Shown piece by piece: positions 35,101-48,815 of a DNA stretch of 64,000 nt. The DNA is from Aptenodytes patagonicus. Lineage: Eukaryota; Chordata; Aves; Sphenisciformes; Spheniscidae. The stretch's first letter is position 1; each line of letters opens with the position of its first letter. The position numbers and the translations under genes are program-made. The notes under the pieces are model-generated. The model did not search any database. It was not told the origin of the DNA and worked only from the letters and a program-made list of their open reading frames with translations. The DNA is taken from the NCBI RefSeq assembly GCF_965638725.1, contig NC_134949.1, forward strand, positions 11,468,951 through 11,532,950, in the 5' to 3' direction.

Positions 35101-38100
35101 TGTGTTCTGGAATGGATTTAAGACCTGGTGAATATCTCCTTTAAAACTTCGATAAGGTTAATTAAATTGTTTGGTGCTTTGTAAAAACAATTTACTTTAT
35201 GACTTGAAGGAAACTACTGCACTGAAAGCACCTATAAAATGATGAAGACTGTGAATTTAGTTTTATAAATTATTATTACAGAAGTAAAGGAAAAAAAAGA
35301 GAGAAAACAAGAGTCAGGGTGCAAATAGTACATTTCTGCGATATAAAGCATACTTTGTAGTCAATACATGTATCAGAACAATCCTGAAGATACTTATTTA
35401 AAAACCATTAAATGCAGGGTGATACATACTTATAAGCTAATTCTGAAGTGCGTAATTAATAAAAATTGCCCTATGTTGCAACTATAATTCGTGCTGACAG
35501 TGAAAAATACAATTTGAAACCACACATTTAGGCTGACTCCCTCTTCTGTCTTCGTCATTCAAGTAGCCTTCTCAGCTATGTATGTGGGGGCAGCTGCATT
35601 TACCTCTAATGAAATTATGCCAGCAGAGAATTTGGCTCTGTTTCATTAACTTTGCTTGTTTCGTGGAGCTTTTATGTCTCATTCCCTCAAGCAACAGGAT
35701 AGGTATCTATTCAAGAGACTTGTGAAATCAGAACACTGTAATTTTTGCCTCAGGTAAGAAAGGTAGCTAAACATTTCTCTTTTCCTAATATGTACACATG
35801 TACACGCACTTCTCTGTCCCTTTGTCTACGTGTGCACACACATACACACAGGCACAAAATGTCATTGTGAGACCTCTGTCTTAAGAAACAGACCCAATCA
35901 ATATTTAAATCCAGCCCTAATGAAAAGACATGTCTTATAAATGTAGGAATTGTGAAAATCAGAAATAGTAGAAATCTTTAACTCCTTTAATCCACCTCAT
36001 TTTAGTGAAAAAGTGTTTACTCCAGCACATTTTTGTAGTGATTTATTCACTAATGAATGTCCTAAGCACAGAAACTTTTTTCTGAGCTGTTATTTCAGGA
36101 AGAAGAATTATTTTCTAACTATAAGCCTTTGTTTTCTGTTTCGTAACTCTTTGTAACAGTGAATTATACTTTTGTGCACCATCCTAATCCTATCCTGTCT
36201 AAGCACAGAGCACTCATACACAGAACTGTTGTTATGTTGCTTTACAATCATTTTTTGCCCTTGCTGTCCATGCTTTAGTTTGTTTGTTTGTTCATGTTTT
36301 CTTGATCTTCAAAAATCGGTCTCTTCAGTCTCTTGAATACTTGTAGGGTTCCAAACTTGTGCCAGTTTTCCTTCACATTACTAATACTGAAGAGTACAGC
36401 AAAGGAGTTCATTATTCCATGGATAATCTCAGGGTGGTAAAGGGCTGTTCTATGATGGGATTACTCCAGGTAGGGTTCAAAGTAATGCTAAATACAATTC
36501 AGTACATTTTTAATTTATTTCTTGCAGGTGCATATGTTTCCATTGTTCTAATGGTAATTTAATGTGTGCAAATCCAGAGTAACTCCCTTGAAGTCGGTGA
36601 ATATGCATTACCTTCCTAATTGTGTATTAAGGTATTAAATTTGAAATAGTAAAAATACAGTGAGCCAAGTCCATAGGCACCCTAACATATCACCAGTGAC
36701 ACAGTACTAGTGAAGTAATAGAGCCAAGACTTTGGACAACTCCATTTACATGCTTATGTGCACGGTGTTTCCTGAAGCTTGTCATTTTGCCATTGACTCA
36801 CCAGCTGTACAAGTGCGTAGGGCTGCACTCTCAGCTTTTTAATATATTCAGGCACATGTCTATTCTTGCCCTCTAAAGACCACATGTGCAGTAGGGCAGA
36901 AGCGTGAATTAGAGTGTATGTTGTTCCAGAGGTTTTCAGACTAATTCATCCTAGATTTTGCCATTCAGTTTGACTGAAGATCAAAATCTCGGGTTTTACC
37001 TACAAAAGGAAGCGATACCTGAAGTCATGCACCTGAAGGTCACAAGTAATTTTGTTACTGATGCCTGAGACAGGATTACCTTGGCAGGTGTAATGGGGGA
37101 GACCCATACTAATGGGTTGCTGGTAAGAGCAGGCAGCGATGCTGCATTAAGCTGCTTTCATCTGAGGGATTTGTCTCCCCGCTTCTCCCCACAGCGCTTC
37201 GTGACTCCACTTTTAGGTATCAAGGCAGTCTGCTGTGCTTGGTGTACACAGACAAGAAGCAGAGAGGTCCAGATACGGTGTTGTAATACTGGAATAGCGG
37301 CTTCATGATGTAGGATCCAGTTATCTGTTTCTCACTCCGTGACTGATATTGCCAATATTGTTATCAGTGTTGGAATATTCCAGTGAAATCAGATTTCATC
37401 AGATTTGTTCATAACAGAGACTTGCTGCCAACTCTGAACCCTTTCTCTGTATATTCTCCATGTGTACGAGTACATCTTTTCTGCTGAGGGCTTCCTTCAA
37501 AAGCAGGGGTTTGACTTGGCCCTATAGATTTGTGCTCTGAACAGCCTCGTACTTAACCAACAAGAATATTTAGGTCTGAAGTTTGGTGTGAGCCTCAGGC
37601 TTGGTGTAATATTGTTTACTCAGACAATTGTCACCGGGGCCAGCACTCCTTACTACACAACTTAGAAATCTGCTGCCTCCTTGGCCCCTCTTATGGCATC
37701 AAGGCATATTCCGCTGAAAGCAGCCTCCGCATTTACTCATCCTCTCCACATGCCCTGAAAGAAGATAGTGATGGAAAGGAGACAAAAATGTAGTTCAGCA
37801 GTGGAGTCTTTACTGCTGTTGTGCAATATGCATGTAAAATCATCTCCTTATGCCTGTTGTTTACTATATAACAAAAAAGAAATTGCACTGCTGAGGAATT
37901 TGCACTCTTAAGAAGAAAAAGTTTAGCTGATCCATCAGTTCTTTGGGCTGGAGTTAAAAGCGGTAGAGAGAAGCAAGGGCTTGAGGGGAGTGAATGGGCT
38001 TTTGTTAAAGAACAATAGAAACCAAGAAAGACTCACCATGATGCTCAGAAAAAGCTTGTGTTTTCTCTAATACTTAAGATATATTTTTCTAGTAAATGTA

Positions 38101-39046
38101 TCCTTGCAAAATAGGACTCAGGTAAATCAAACTAACAAAATAAATTAGACTTATATGGTTGGGTTTTTGGTTGGTTTGGGTTTTTTTTTCATTTTAGGTG
38201 CATAAGATGCCTGAAGGCAGTTTTAGCTTGCGTAGGTTTCAAAGGATTGTAAAATCAGTTATATGGTATATGCAAAATAAGAAGAATTTCTGGTTTGTTC
38301 ATTTGCTTTCTTTATGGTTAAATGTCTGTGTGCCATGCAGCAGGCAGGTTTAAAGTGCAGAAGTGTTTACGTATGCAATAGGGAATGGTTTTTAATTAAT
38401 GGTGTTTAATTAATTTGCTGCTGCTGTTCCTTAAGTAGAGTAAATGAATGTAGGCTGTACCTTTTGAGCCCATTAGCTTTATCACTTCCTTGAAGGTATG
38501 AAAAAATTTGGAAGAAGCATTAGAACAGGTATTAAAGAAAATCCAAAATGCTTATATTTTCATTAGAATCATTAGAATTTGTCCTTGGATTTTAAAGAGG
38601 TTTTTCATTACCGGCTGTGAAGAGTTTTTGCATGAAAGCCAAAAAACTTTTTCTGGATGAGAACATTGTGCAATATTAAGCATATCAGAAGGCTCTACGT
38701 GGGAGAGCCACTGAGTAAGCTAAAAAAATGGCATCAAGATCTGTAAGACTTGTAGGAAAACAAGACTCTACTATCACTTTACAATGCGGATTAGATATCA
38801 GAACTGAAAATAAGATAGGGGAAATCAATCTTTCTAATCTTCAGTTGCATTTCATGTCATTCTCTCTCCTGCCTCTCTCCATTATTACTTTCCAAAATTA
38901 AATACAGAGTTTTGTCTAATACTGCTACAGCAGCTAGTGATCATTCTTCCCGAGGCTGGTTTGGTCCTTTGCTTCTTACACTTTACACATACCCATGTCT
39001 GAACAGGGAATTTTATTTTACTGGGGCAGTGAATATGGGGGTAAAC
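29181..39046 (+). other. SEMA3C: SEMA3C intron 2, segment 4
   Basis: About 10 kb of AT-rich sequence with no exon or transposable element that I recognise. Only a 15-bp triplet tandem (30,672-30,716) and ordinary A- or T-runs stand out. I looked for the start of the sema domain (a family-conserved DYRILLMDEDQDR-like stretch) and did not see it. Confidence 0.55.
30672..30716. repeat. Three-unit 15-bp tandem repeat
   Basis: Three imperfect copies of a unit resembling TGTGTTACAAAACTT, ending in a short A-run. Because 15 is divisible by 3, the frame through it repeats at the peptide level, but there is no sign that it is translated. Confidence 0.8.
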
Positions 39047-39315
39047 ATGACCGTGCCTGCCCATTCTCCATGTCCCCGTGAGAGCAGCACGGCATCCCGC
39101 CGGCTGCCGCGGCGGGTCAGGACTCCCGGCGCTGCTCTGCAGTGCCACTGCCGATGCCAGGGCTGAGCTCTCATGACTTTTTGCCCAGATGGCAGAGCTG
39201 CCCTGCGAGCCGGTCCGGGGTCACGGCCACCCCCCCGTGCCCATGGCGCACTGCAAGGCAGCCTTCCCGGACGGAGATGCCACTGCCAGTGGGCAGCTGC
39301 ATCTCACGCGATGTA
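39047..39315. promoter_or_regulatory. Small intronic CpG-rich patch
   Basis: A roughly 270-bp block, GC-rich with about 20 CpGs, stands out in AT-rich intron 2. It includes CCCGCCGGCTGCCGCGGCGG and GCGAGCCGGTCCGGGG. It could be an alternative promoter, an enhancer or an old GC-rich insertion. The reading frames across it match nothing I know and are not called. Confidence 0.45.
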
Positions 39316-39854
39316 TTTTTGGAAGTCTCTGAACTTTACAGTTAAAGATGTGCCAGAAGTTGTTAGGAAAATTTCAGGAGGCACTGAGCACTTGAGTGCT
39401 TTCTTGCTAACCTGCTGGTCTGACAGTGTTAACAAAACCTAGTTTGACAGTCCTTAACTGAATCAAGTGGATCAAGCTTACAACTGCAGTTTAGTTTGAT
39501 TCTGTTGCCTCATCTCCAGAAATTACATCCACTCATTGGAAGCTCTCACCATTTGTTAAAAGTGATTAAAATACATTTTCAAGTTTCTAATAAAGGAGAG
39601 CTTTTAAGGATATAATTTTTTCCAGGGATTAGAGACTTGTGATATGTCCTGGAACAATGTGGGCTGAGCAAGCATTTAACACCACTGGTGAGTGTGCTGC
39701 AGCAGCAGGCTCTGCTCGGCAGCGGTGGCGGAGGGATGAGAGGAGGCTGGGGAGGAAGAGTGGGGAATGATGGAGGGAGGAAGGCAGAAGTGGACCCTGG
39801 TTCAGAATGAGCAGACCAGCCAGGAAAGTGCTGAGCTGAATTAAAGCGGGAATT

Positions 39855-39874
39855 CCCCCCCCCCCCCCCCCCCC
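39855..39874. repeat. C20 homopolymer
   Basis: Twenty consecutive C residues, so the minus strand has quadruplex potential. The exact length should be treated as uncertain. Confidence 0.9.
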
Positions 39875-42800
39875 GAAAAGGAGTAATGAAAAGCTTTGGT
39901 TAGTCTGCCATGGAGTCTAATTTAGTTAACCACAGTGGGCCACTAATTGGCTTCCAGGGAAGGAAGAACTGTATCCATTAAATCATGTTCAAAATGAATA
40001 AAAATTTCCTGTTGCTTCAAGTGTTCCACCTTTTCCTTCTGTAATGCTTGTAAGTGTTTCCCAGGAGGGACTCATTTGCTTCTCAGGGTATTTAGCATTC
40101 GTGTAACAGTCCAGAAATATAATTGTCTTATGATTTGGTATTACAGGAGTATTTTGAAGAGATTTATGGGGGGAGAGAGTTGTAAGGAACAGCACAGTGC
40201 CTGCTGTCTTCTCATGACAGGTTTTTGCCTCTCCTCCCATGCACTTTGGCACCTGAGAAGGGCTCAGTATGTGCTGCTCTTTCACTGTACCTGTTCCTGC
40301 TCTGCCTCCCACCTTTGTCCCTACCCTGTAGCACTGGGTACTGCTTTTGCTGCCTTCACTTCTCTGTGCCCATGAAGTGGAAGCTCAGAAATCATTAAAT
40401 CACTAGAATCACTAAAACAATGTAACGCAATATTTTGCTTCTGCAACTTTTGAACACTTGTAATGAACGTTGCCTGGAGCAGAACTTCTAAAGCATCTTG
40501 GAGTAGTGATTTGTGATCTGTCCACCTGTACATATCCACACCCAATATATGTATTTTTATTTTTGTAGCTAATATTTGGCTCTCTAAAACACAAACGTCT
40601 GCAGGTTTTGTTTTGTTAATTTATTCTGTTTTCCACTATAAGCAGGTCTTTGTCTAGAACAGAGAAGCAAAAGGATTTGAGGGAGTCTTTGGGTAAAAAT
40701 GGTTTTCAGTCTAAATATTAAAAGTATTAGTGGGACGAGATTGGATTGCAACTGGTCCAGGCTGCTACTAGGCTAATTCCTGAAGAAAAGATGAGTATGG
40801 AAGCAAAGCAGTTTACTGTGAGAATCTCCTGTGCTGCAAATCTAAATTGAGGGATGGAAAAAGAAACACTTCCCTACAGTGGTCATATGTAAGCTCCTGT
40901 TCCTTTCAGGGACCACTTTACCCATTTAACTGTCCTTAATCATTACTAAAACAGAACTACTTAATAAATTCTAAATGTTTTTCTGATCATGTGATCTTCT
41001 GAGCTGGGACTTTGCAGCACTTTAACTACTAGAGCCTACAGCCTAGTCCATGGATGTGCACCATATAGGAAAAGGCTCTTCACATTTTCTGCCTGATAAC
41101 TGTATTTTTGCTTTCTCTCTTTGTATTGATTTTAAAGTTGCCCAAAGTGCTTTGAAACCTGTAGTGAGCACTGTTTTCACTAGGTAGTAAAGCTCCAATA
41201 CACTTATAGCTGAGAAGACTGGAGCTTGCATCCATGGAGCCAATGCATGACTTGACAGCTTGAATGATGAAACCTTTGCCTATAGGCTACAATTTGTAAA
41301 TATTGTTTCCTGAGCATTCACCTAATTCTTTTAAATTTTTATTTTCTTTATATATTTTGGGTATCTGCCATGAACAGGACACTACTTACTGTTCAGCATA
41401 GAGCAAAGTTTATGAGTGTATTCAGGGAGGGAGTTTTGTCTCATCAATGTGTAAAAAGTTGGGAAGTTAAAAGAGTTTGACACAGCTCTTCTGAGTGCCT
41501 CAGTTGAAATCTCTTTGAAATGTTTAACTTTGCCACTTAATATAATTTATTTTACATGTCCAGCCTAAAAAGTTTCAATAAATCTGACTTGTTATACTGC
41601 TAGACATAGAAATTTAGATACACCAAATACTGATCTATACATGTGTGGAGGCATTTTATGGGGAAAAGATGGAATCTCATTTGAAAAATGATTTCCATTA
41701 TATTCTGCCCCTATAGCTATTTTGGGGTAGACACTGTGTAGACCTTTGGTGTGAGCTAAAACAGCTTTCTTTATGTTCTAACATAAAGCCCGTTAAGCAT
41801 TTCACAGAAAGATTCCTACAGATTGCATGGCTGTCCGGCTGTCTGGCCAGGCTCTGTACAACAGGTGTTTAATTATGATCTCAGTCACATATATACCAAT
41901 AGTCCCTGGTGCTGCCTTTCAATACTTTGTTTTAGCTCAAAATCTAATTGTTTCAACTTGATATCACTATTGATTGTAACTCCAGTGCTCATTAATTTCT
42001 ATCTGTGTAATAAACACAGTGGAAGACCCAGTCTGAAGTTCATTTGGTCTAAAAAAAGGCAGTTACTATGACTGAATTATTATTATTTTAAGAGTTGTAA
42101 TAATTAAAAAAAACAAACAAAAAAAACCAACACAAAGACTCACACCTACTTTTTCCATCTTTTTCCTTTTAGCCATCAACATGTTTTACCCAGCAGGGCT
42201 AACAAACAGCCATATGCTCTCTAGTCTCAAGGGAAGTAGTTCCAGCTTGAAAATCAATATGTCACTACCAGGCTGTGGTAATGGATGCTTACAGCAGCAG
42301 GTTTATATAAGCTAATGGTACACCGTGCAACAGCAACTCATTTAGATGAAAGGGTTGCCTAGTCTCATTCAAATGTTTGGGGCAGCAAAAGATGAATGTT
42401 TGTAAAAGCTAATCAAAATGTTAATTTGTTCACCGAAGAGCAGGCTGTCTATAGTTGCTACACTGGAGATCCTACCAAAGAATACATTCAGTACACTAGT
42501 CGGAGCTTTTTTTCCTGCAAGATGTTTTCATATTTGTGGAGTAGACTGGCACTACCCTGTGAGCAGGAGTAAAACAGCATAGCTTAAACTGGGTCTTTTT
42601 CTTGCACAAGCATCAACCCCTCTGGATTTGGATAAACTGGAAGAAATTTGCAGAAAACCAAAATTGTAAATATGTGTGTGAAATTTGGATAGTTTTTTAC
42701 AAAAATACCCACAAATCATCAAGACCTGGATTTGCGTATGCTTTGAAAAGAGAAAGCCTAAGTGAAAGGCCTAAAATAAAGGGGATTTTTAAAAGAATCC

Positions 42801-43069
42801 TGCCTTGATATTTTTTGTGGTTTGTTGTGGAGAACAATGATGACATATCATATGGATCAAAACCTGTTGAAACAAACTATTTTTATGCTGTGTGCCATTG
42901 GAAAGCCATTCACAGTGCTGCTAGTGACATCCTGCTTGCTTCCACAGAAGGGTTATTTCAACCACTGCTGCTAATACATCGTACCCTAATGTCTTTCAGA
43001 GGAGTTAAAAAACTCTTCCAGTACAGTGTATCACTACCTGTCTCAGAGCAGTGGAAAGCGGTCTTCAGT

Positions 43070-43105
43070 ATGTTGTTAGAGACATGTATGTTGTTAAAGA
43101 CATGT
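43070..43105. repeat. Two-unit 18-bp tandem duplication
   Basis: ATGTTGTTAGAGACATGT is followed directly by ATGTTGTTAAAGACATGT, with one mismatch in 18 bases. Confidence 0.9.
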
Positions 43106-44385
43106 ACAGTTTTCCTTTCTTTTCATATGCTATATGGTACTGCTCAGAGTCTCATTTCTTTCTGTTGCTTGAGACAACCATGATGTATTTTTTCAACTAA
43201 AGTATGTGTTCTAGTTAGCAAGGACAAGAGCAGGCTTTTGGCTAGAAAATGCACGTTCATCAAGTCAAGCAAGACTTCTGTCCTCTAATCATGAATGGTG
43301 ACCAACAAGGTATCCGGACTTCCAGCTTAAGCTGGCATCTATTTAGAATCTCACTTAGCATGTAGCACATGGTCCATTTTACAGAACCTACTTTTCATTT
43401 CCGTCAATACCTTGTCAAGATAAGTTGCCTCTCTAGATTTGCTTCCATCTATTACAACAAGAGGTCTCGAGACAGTCCTTTCCAGTCCTTTTCCATTATT
43501 TAGGATAAAATAGCATGTCTGAATATTTCAGATCCACACATTAGATTTTGTTTGAGTTCAGCTCTAGAAATGAGTAAAATTGCATGCAGGAGAAAGGGCC
43601 ATCATTCCTAATTGTGTCTGTTTAATTCCAACATTAATAGCTTGTGGGGGTTTGTTTAAAAAGCGCTGAAACACATACCCAGTGTATATCTTAATCTCCT
43701 GTTCAGACATGGTGTTCTTAGTTTAAATAACTAGTTAAAAAGAGCTATTTAAACAACCCTTTATAAGTTGTGGGAGCCAAAGCTTGCCTTGTCGAGCTTT
43801 TAAAATGTAACTAAGCCGTGTTGTGGTGATCTATGTGTAACTCTTTCCGTTTGCTTATTTGAAACTCTTCCAAACTCTTCCAGCAGCTTGTTTTACATAT
43901 ATTTACAACTGAAGTTTCATCGAAAGGACATGTGGCCTCTTGTTTGCAAATTTACAGCGAGCATCAAAGGACATTATAAATACAATGAAAATTTCCTCTA
44001 GCAAGAAACAAAACCACTAGGTTGTTTGTGCACTACGTATGTTTATAGCCTGCTTCAAAGGTTTTGGTTACCTTAGTTCTGAGCCGTGGAATCTCTCTTG
44101 CAATGTATGAGTAGGTCAAGAACTCCTACATACACGATCAGCCTGGCAGACTAAGCCCCACCTTGTCACGATTCAGTGTACACATTAGTGTGTTGCCTGT
44201 TGTCTGAACAGTGATCTGAAGCATTCACAGCCCTGTGAAATGCAGAGAAACACCCGCTTTTGGCATCTTTTTAAAATCTGATCCACTGTCTGTTGAAGTC
44301 AGTTGAAAGATTCGCATGACCTAAATGTTGCTGTGGAGGCTCTCGTCTCAAAGGGAGCCTGTTGGCATTTTCTGATAGGATCCCA

Positions 44386-44420
44386 CTATATCACAAAAGT
44401 GATATAGGATATCACTTTTG
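44386..44420. repeat. Overlapping inverted repeats (two alternative hairpins)
   Basis: CTATATCAC (44,386-44,394) pairs perfectly with GTGATATAG (44,399-44,407) around AAAA. In competition, CAAAAGTGATAT (44,394-44,405) pairs perfectly with ATATCACTTTTG (44,409-44,420) around three bases. The two stems share the central segment and exclude each other. No mobile-element affiliation is recognised. Confidence 0.85.
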
Positions 44421-47400
44421 GATAAAAAGTGAAAAACTGACAAACTATATTATCAAAGATCAGAAAGCATAAGAGCTTCTGAAATGTGAAGCCTTTCAGT
44501 ATATTAGGTCAGCTATTCACAGAGCTCCCCCTTCACATCAGCCTGGAAATAGAACTGATGAGTGAGCACGGGTGAGAATTAGGCTCATTACAAAACTCTT
44601 CCAAAACCCAGCCATGTGAAAAGAGCATTACTGAAGGATCAAGTCAATCACTAGAAGGCTAGAAAATAGCCAGCCTAAATTTAACTCCGCTGCTTTGTGA
44701 TCATGTATTGCGAAATTATCATGCCATTTTTTTGTAGGCTATCTCCATCTTTGGAATTAATCAGGGCCTGAGATACGATTCCTGGCTGCGGATCTCCACT
44801 GTCATTTATTTGCAGAAGGTACAAGTGGAAGAGAAAAATTTCAACTCAATGTTTCTGAGGGAACTGAGTCCTCTTCTTGTCTGTTCCACGGTTTTCATTG
44901 ACAGTGCTAGACCAATTAAGTAGTGTTTTCAGCTGGTCACAAAGTGCTTTCAGCAGGGATGAGCTTCCTGTTTGATTGCAAAAGTGACAAATATTTAAAC
45001 TTGAGGCTTGATAATAAGCAACATACAACTGGACATATAAAGTGCTATGCAATATTAAAGTCTACAAAGAAATATATTTTTGTGTCTTCAGTTGCATACC
45101 CCAATTTTTTTTAAATTCAATTCTCCATCTATAAGTTAATAGACATGTTATAATAGTAATTTAGTTAATGTTTCTAAAGACACTCAGATGCTACAGTGAG
45201 CAGCATTGAAAAACCCCAGAGGAATGAAAAATACTGTCTTCAAAAGAGGTTGATGAATTCCTATCACTGAGGGATGAAGATGAAAAAATACTGGATTACT
45301 TCAAGGTTATTCAATATTCCATGCACTGAATGAGTTAATTGGAGTACTAAGGAAAAATGTCCTCATGTAATTAAGAAACATGTTATAATTCATAATATTA
45401 TAATTTAGAATAACATATTTTATTCAAGCAGTTTCCATCTTCTGAGTGCTTGAATTTGCAGCATTAGTTTTCTTTCAAAGTAAAGCTGAATGAATTAATA
45501 AAAAACTTCACAACAGTGTTTTAAAAAGCACTCTGAGTGCCTCATTCCTCTTCTGCCGAAATCCTACCATCATCCTAATGCTCATAAAAATCATAAGCCA
45601 TATTTGAGTTTTGAGGTCATTCAATCCTCTGCCACTTGAGTGGCAAAAGCAGTGAGATGACCCTTGTTGACCAAACCTAGAGGAGAAGTCACTTGTGACC
45701 ATAGGCCAGCCTCCCTCCTGGTGTACAATACCCATTGTATTTGGTTGAAGGGGTTACCTCCATATCCCGCCTGACCTCGTGTTGGAAGGGCAGAAAGGGT
45801 GTAAGGCTGAGGCTGTGGAAAGGGTTCATCTGAGACAAGTTTCTTTCTCTTTGGTCTGGCATCTTGGCCTGACGTGCAGCAGTCAGTCCAGGCTGGAACG
45901 TGTCTCTGCTGGGCACAGGCAAAGTGTCATTTCTCAAAGGTGCACATTCGGGGCACACACGGGTGCTTTTTCCACAAGACAGAAGAGGACACTTCCTGTA
46001 AAATTTCAGCACGGTCATTGAAGGGATGCTCAAACCTTTTATATGAAAAGTTATTTACACTAGCATGATCAAGATGATATATTATCCCTAGCCTCCTTTT
46101 TTAGAAGAGCAGAAATGTGGAGCTGAAAATTTCCAGGGTTTCAGCCCAAGGCAGACAGCCAAAATGGAAAAATTTAGTCCAAACAATTTCAGTTAAGCAA
46201 TTGAAAACAAAAGTGTTGAGTAACCTTTGTAAAATCTACAAACCATATAAGACTCTATTAGAGTGGTCATTTCTGGCTACTAAACTACTAGAAAAATCTG
46301 ATTAATCACATAATTTAGGAAAGTTCTGCAAATAAATTGACCAAGAGTGCAAATGAATGCTAGTATCAGAGATCCTTGCTTTCTTTTTGTGTTGCAGTGT
46401 TTTTAAACAAACTGAAATAGAAGTTTCTGTAAGGATACAAAACTATTTTGAAATGTATGTTTTAATAATAAATCCACTAAAACCTAACTTTGGCCTAGAA
46501 ACACTGCTTGTAAATAGATGAGTCAGTGAAGAATGGAGGAACTGCTCTTATTCAAAAGCGTTACTTTAGAGCAGGTTGACAATTTATTGTAAGCCTGATT
46601 CTGAATTACGCAAGCACTGCAAACTTTTTTTTATCCTGCAGGTCTTGTTATGAGTAGGAAATGCAAAAGAAAAGTACAGATCTGGAGCTGACTGAAAAGA
46701 GAGAAAATAAACGTATTGTGGTTATAAGTTTTACAGTTTATTTTAGTGGGAAGAGAGAAACACTGATCATAATACAAAAAGAACAAGTTAAAGGATATTT
46801 AGACCAGCTAGATATTTTCAGGTGTGAGAGGCTGATTAAGTTTATCCTAGACAAATTTAAGGAAAGCATAAGGGATCCTTCAGTTCCAAGGCTATGTTTG
46901 TACTAGTAAATATGACTTTCTAGGAACTTTCCTGGGTACTGATGTCAAGGGGCTTGAAACAGCCCAGGTCTCCACTAAAAATTATATTTGCCTCCAAAAG
47001 AGGTCATCTGCATCCAAAGCATTTGCTGGGGATCATCCCTGGCTATTTCCGTACTGCACCAACCTCAATATTTGGTTGGGAAACTGCTACCTGGCACCAG
47101 CCCAAACAATTCCAGGCTCCTGTTATCACAGTTTAACGCTATGGACTTGTGTCTTCATTTTTAATCACATAATAGGTGACTCTTTTTCTTACTTGCTGAG
47201 TGCATCATTAGTGAGTCTTTTCAGAGTCCTTGGAGGATGGTAATGTCCAAGTGGATCAGAGCATGGTGCATCAGCAAAGATGAGGCTGCTCTTTGTGAAG
47301 ATGTGAACAGAGGGTTTAAAAAAGTACAGACATGTCAATAATACTGGAACCAAAAAAAACCCAAAATTAATCAAAATGCTGTAACAGTCAGTTTAAGTGC

Positions 47401-47739
47401 ATTGGAAGGATGATGAGGTGAATGGAATCAAACAAAGTAGATTTATAAGGACTAAAGTAGATTTTAGTCTGATCCAAATTCCTTCTTTGATAGAGTGTCT
47501 GCTTTTATGGATGTGAGGAAGTGCATCTGTTACAGCTTGATTTAACATTGCCCCATTTCAAATTCATTAACGCAAACTATGGAATTAAAGTTTAGATTAA
47601 TTTAATATATGCTTAGGGGGTGGAAGATAATTTAAGAATACTGTTTTGCTGTCAAACTAGAAAGACTTCTCTAGAATGATTGTAAAGTGTCTGTCTGGAA
47701 CCTATTTCTATTACACATTTCCAGCAGCAGCTTGGATGA

Positions 47740-48440
47740 TGGAATAGAATTTCCACATTTGAACATGACACCAAACTGAAGGAGTTTCAAGATTTTTAGA
47801 GGATAAGGTCAGAGCTCAAAATAATCTCACTGAATTGAAAAATGGTCTGAAATCAATAAATTGAAATTCAATAAGGAGAACTGCAAAGTCTGTGTGTGCA
47901 ATTAGGGAGAAGAAATTAAATGGTCAAATGAAAAATGGAAGAAAATTGGGCAGCAACATCACAGAACTGGAGTTAGTACCTTGCAAACTGAGTAAGTAAT
48001 AACGTAAGTGTGTCAGATAAATTAGTGGAAATGTCCATTTCAGGCACAGGAGGCGATTATTCTACTGCACACTGACAAGTGCAGTTTTGGTCACCACACT
48101 TAGCAAAGATGTAGGCAAAGTGAAGGGAGTCTGGAGGACAGCAACAGGACTGATAAGAGGTATAGAAGATATTACCTGCAAGGAAAGCTTGAAATAAATG
48201 GGTTTGTTTTGTCTGGAAAGGAGAAGACTCGTAGTGTGCGAGAAGGGAACTTGGTAACAGTCTATTATAGCCACAGGGATTATCAGTTGTTCCCCACATC
48301 CACGGAGGACAAGGCAGGGAGTTACTGACTTAATTTGCAGTAGGGATTCATAGGAGAAACTTTAACTGTGCAGACTTAAACAGGTTGTGTTGGAAGAATG
48401 GGAGTGATGGTCCCCAGAGAATTACACATTTATCAGAAAA
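47740..48440 (+). mobile_element. Ancient CR1-like LINE fragment
   Basis: The plus strand shows a decayed but ordered series of CR1 landmarks: GACACCAAACTGAAGGAG, AATTCAATAAGGAGAACTGC with AAAGTC (the motif upstream of the usual hydrophobic block), TTTTGGTCACCACACTTAGC, GGAGGACAGCAACAGGACTG, TTGTCTGGAAAGGAGAAGACTC, then ACTTAAACAGGTTGTGTTGG and GGTCCCCAGAG. Many indels and stops make it the oldest CR1 copy here. The subfamily cannot be set by eye and the ends are approximate. Confidence 0.75.
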
Positions 48441-48737
48441 AAACATTGTAATCATATCTACATATGTTGATCCTTCTTCAACTTAGCAGGATGGTATAAT
48501 AACATTGTGATCCTTCCCAACTCTGCTTCTCCATTTTGATTTGGTCCATTACATTAGCTTCCATGTAAGTGGTATAATAAGTAAAACATGCATTTCTTGC
48601 CTTTGCTGAAATATAAATTAGTCAAGTAATTGGCAGCAATCCATAACCTCTAACATTTTTTAATGAAAACTGTTATTTCTCTAGTAGTTTTGTAGGAGGA
48701 CAAGATGTTGGTGTTTGATGCTGATGAATTATATATT

Positions 48738-48815
48738 TTCCATATATCGGAAATAAATGATACCAATATATTCCATACATTTCCATATATTCCATGTATT
48801 CCATGTATTTCCATA
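48738..48815. repeat. Degenerate TTCCATATA/TTCCATGTA minisatellite
   Basis: About six imperfect 9-10-bp units built on TTCCATAT or TTCCATGT. Confidence 0.8.

Larger units (their letters stand above)
39316..47689 (+). other. SEMA3C: SEMA3C intron 2, segment 5
   Basis: AT-rich with no recognisable exon. It includes a C20 run (39,855-39,874), an 18-bp tandem duplication (43,070-43,105) and a compact double hairpin (44,386-44,420). The longer frames (for example 42,815-43,183) have no recognisable domain. Confidence 0.55.

Noticed and set aside
48738..48815. CRISPR-like or structured repeat array
   Set aside because: The units are 9-10 bp, directly adjacent and degenerate, so this is a minisatellite. 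CRISPR arrays do not occur in animal nuclear genomes.
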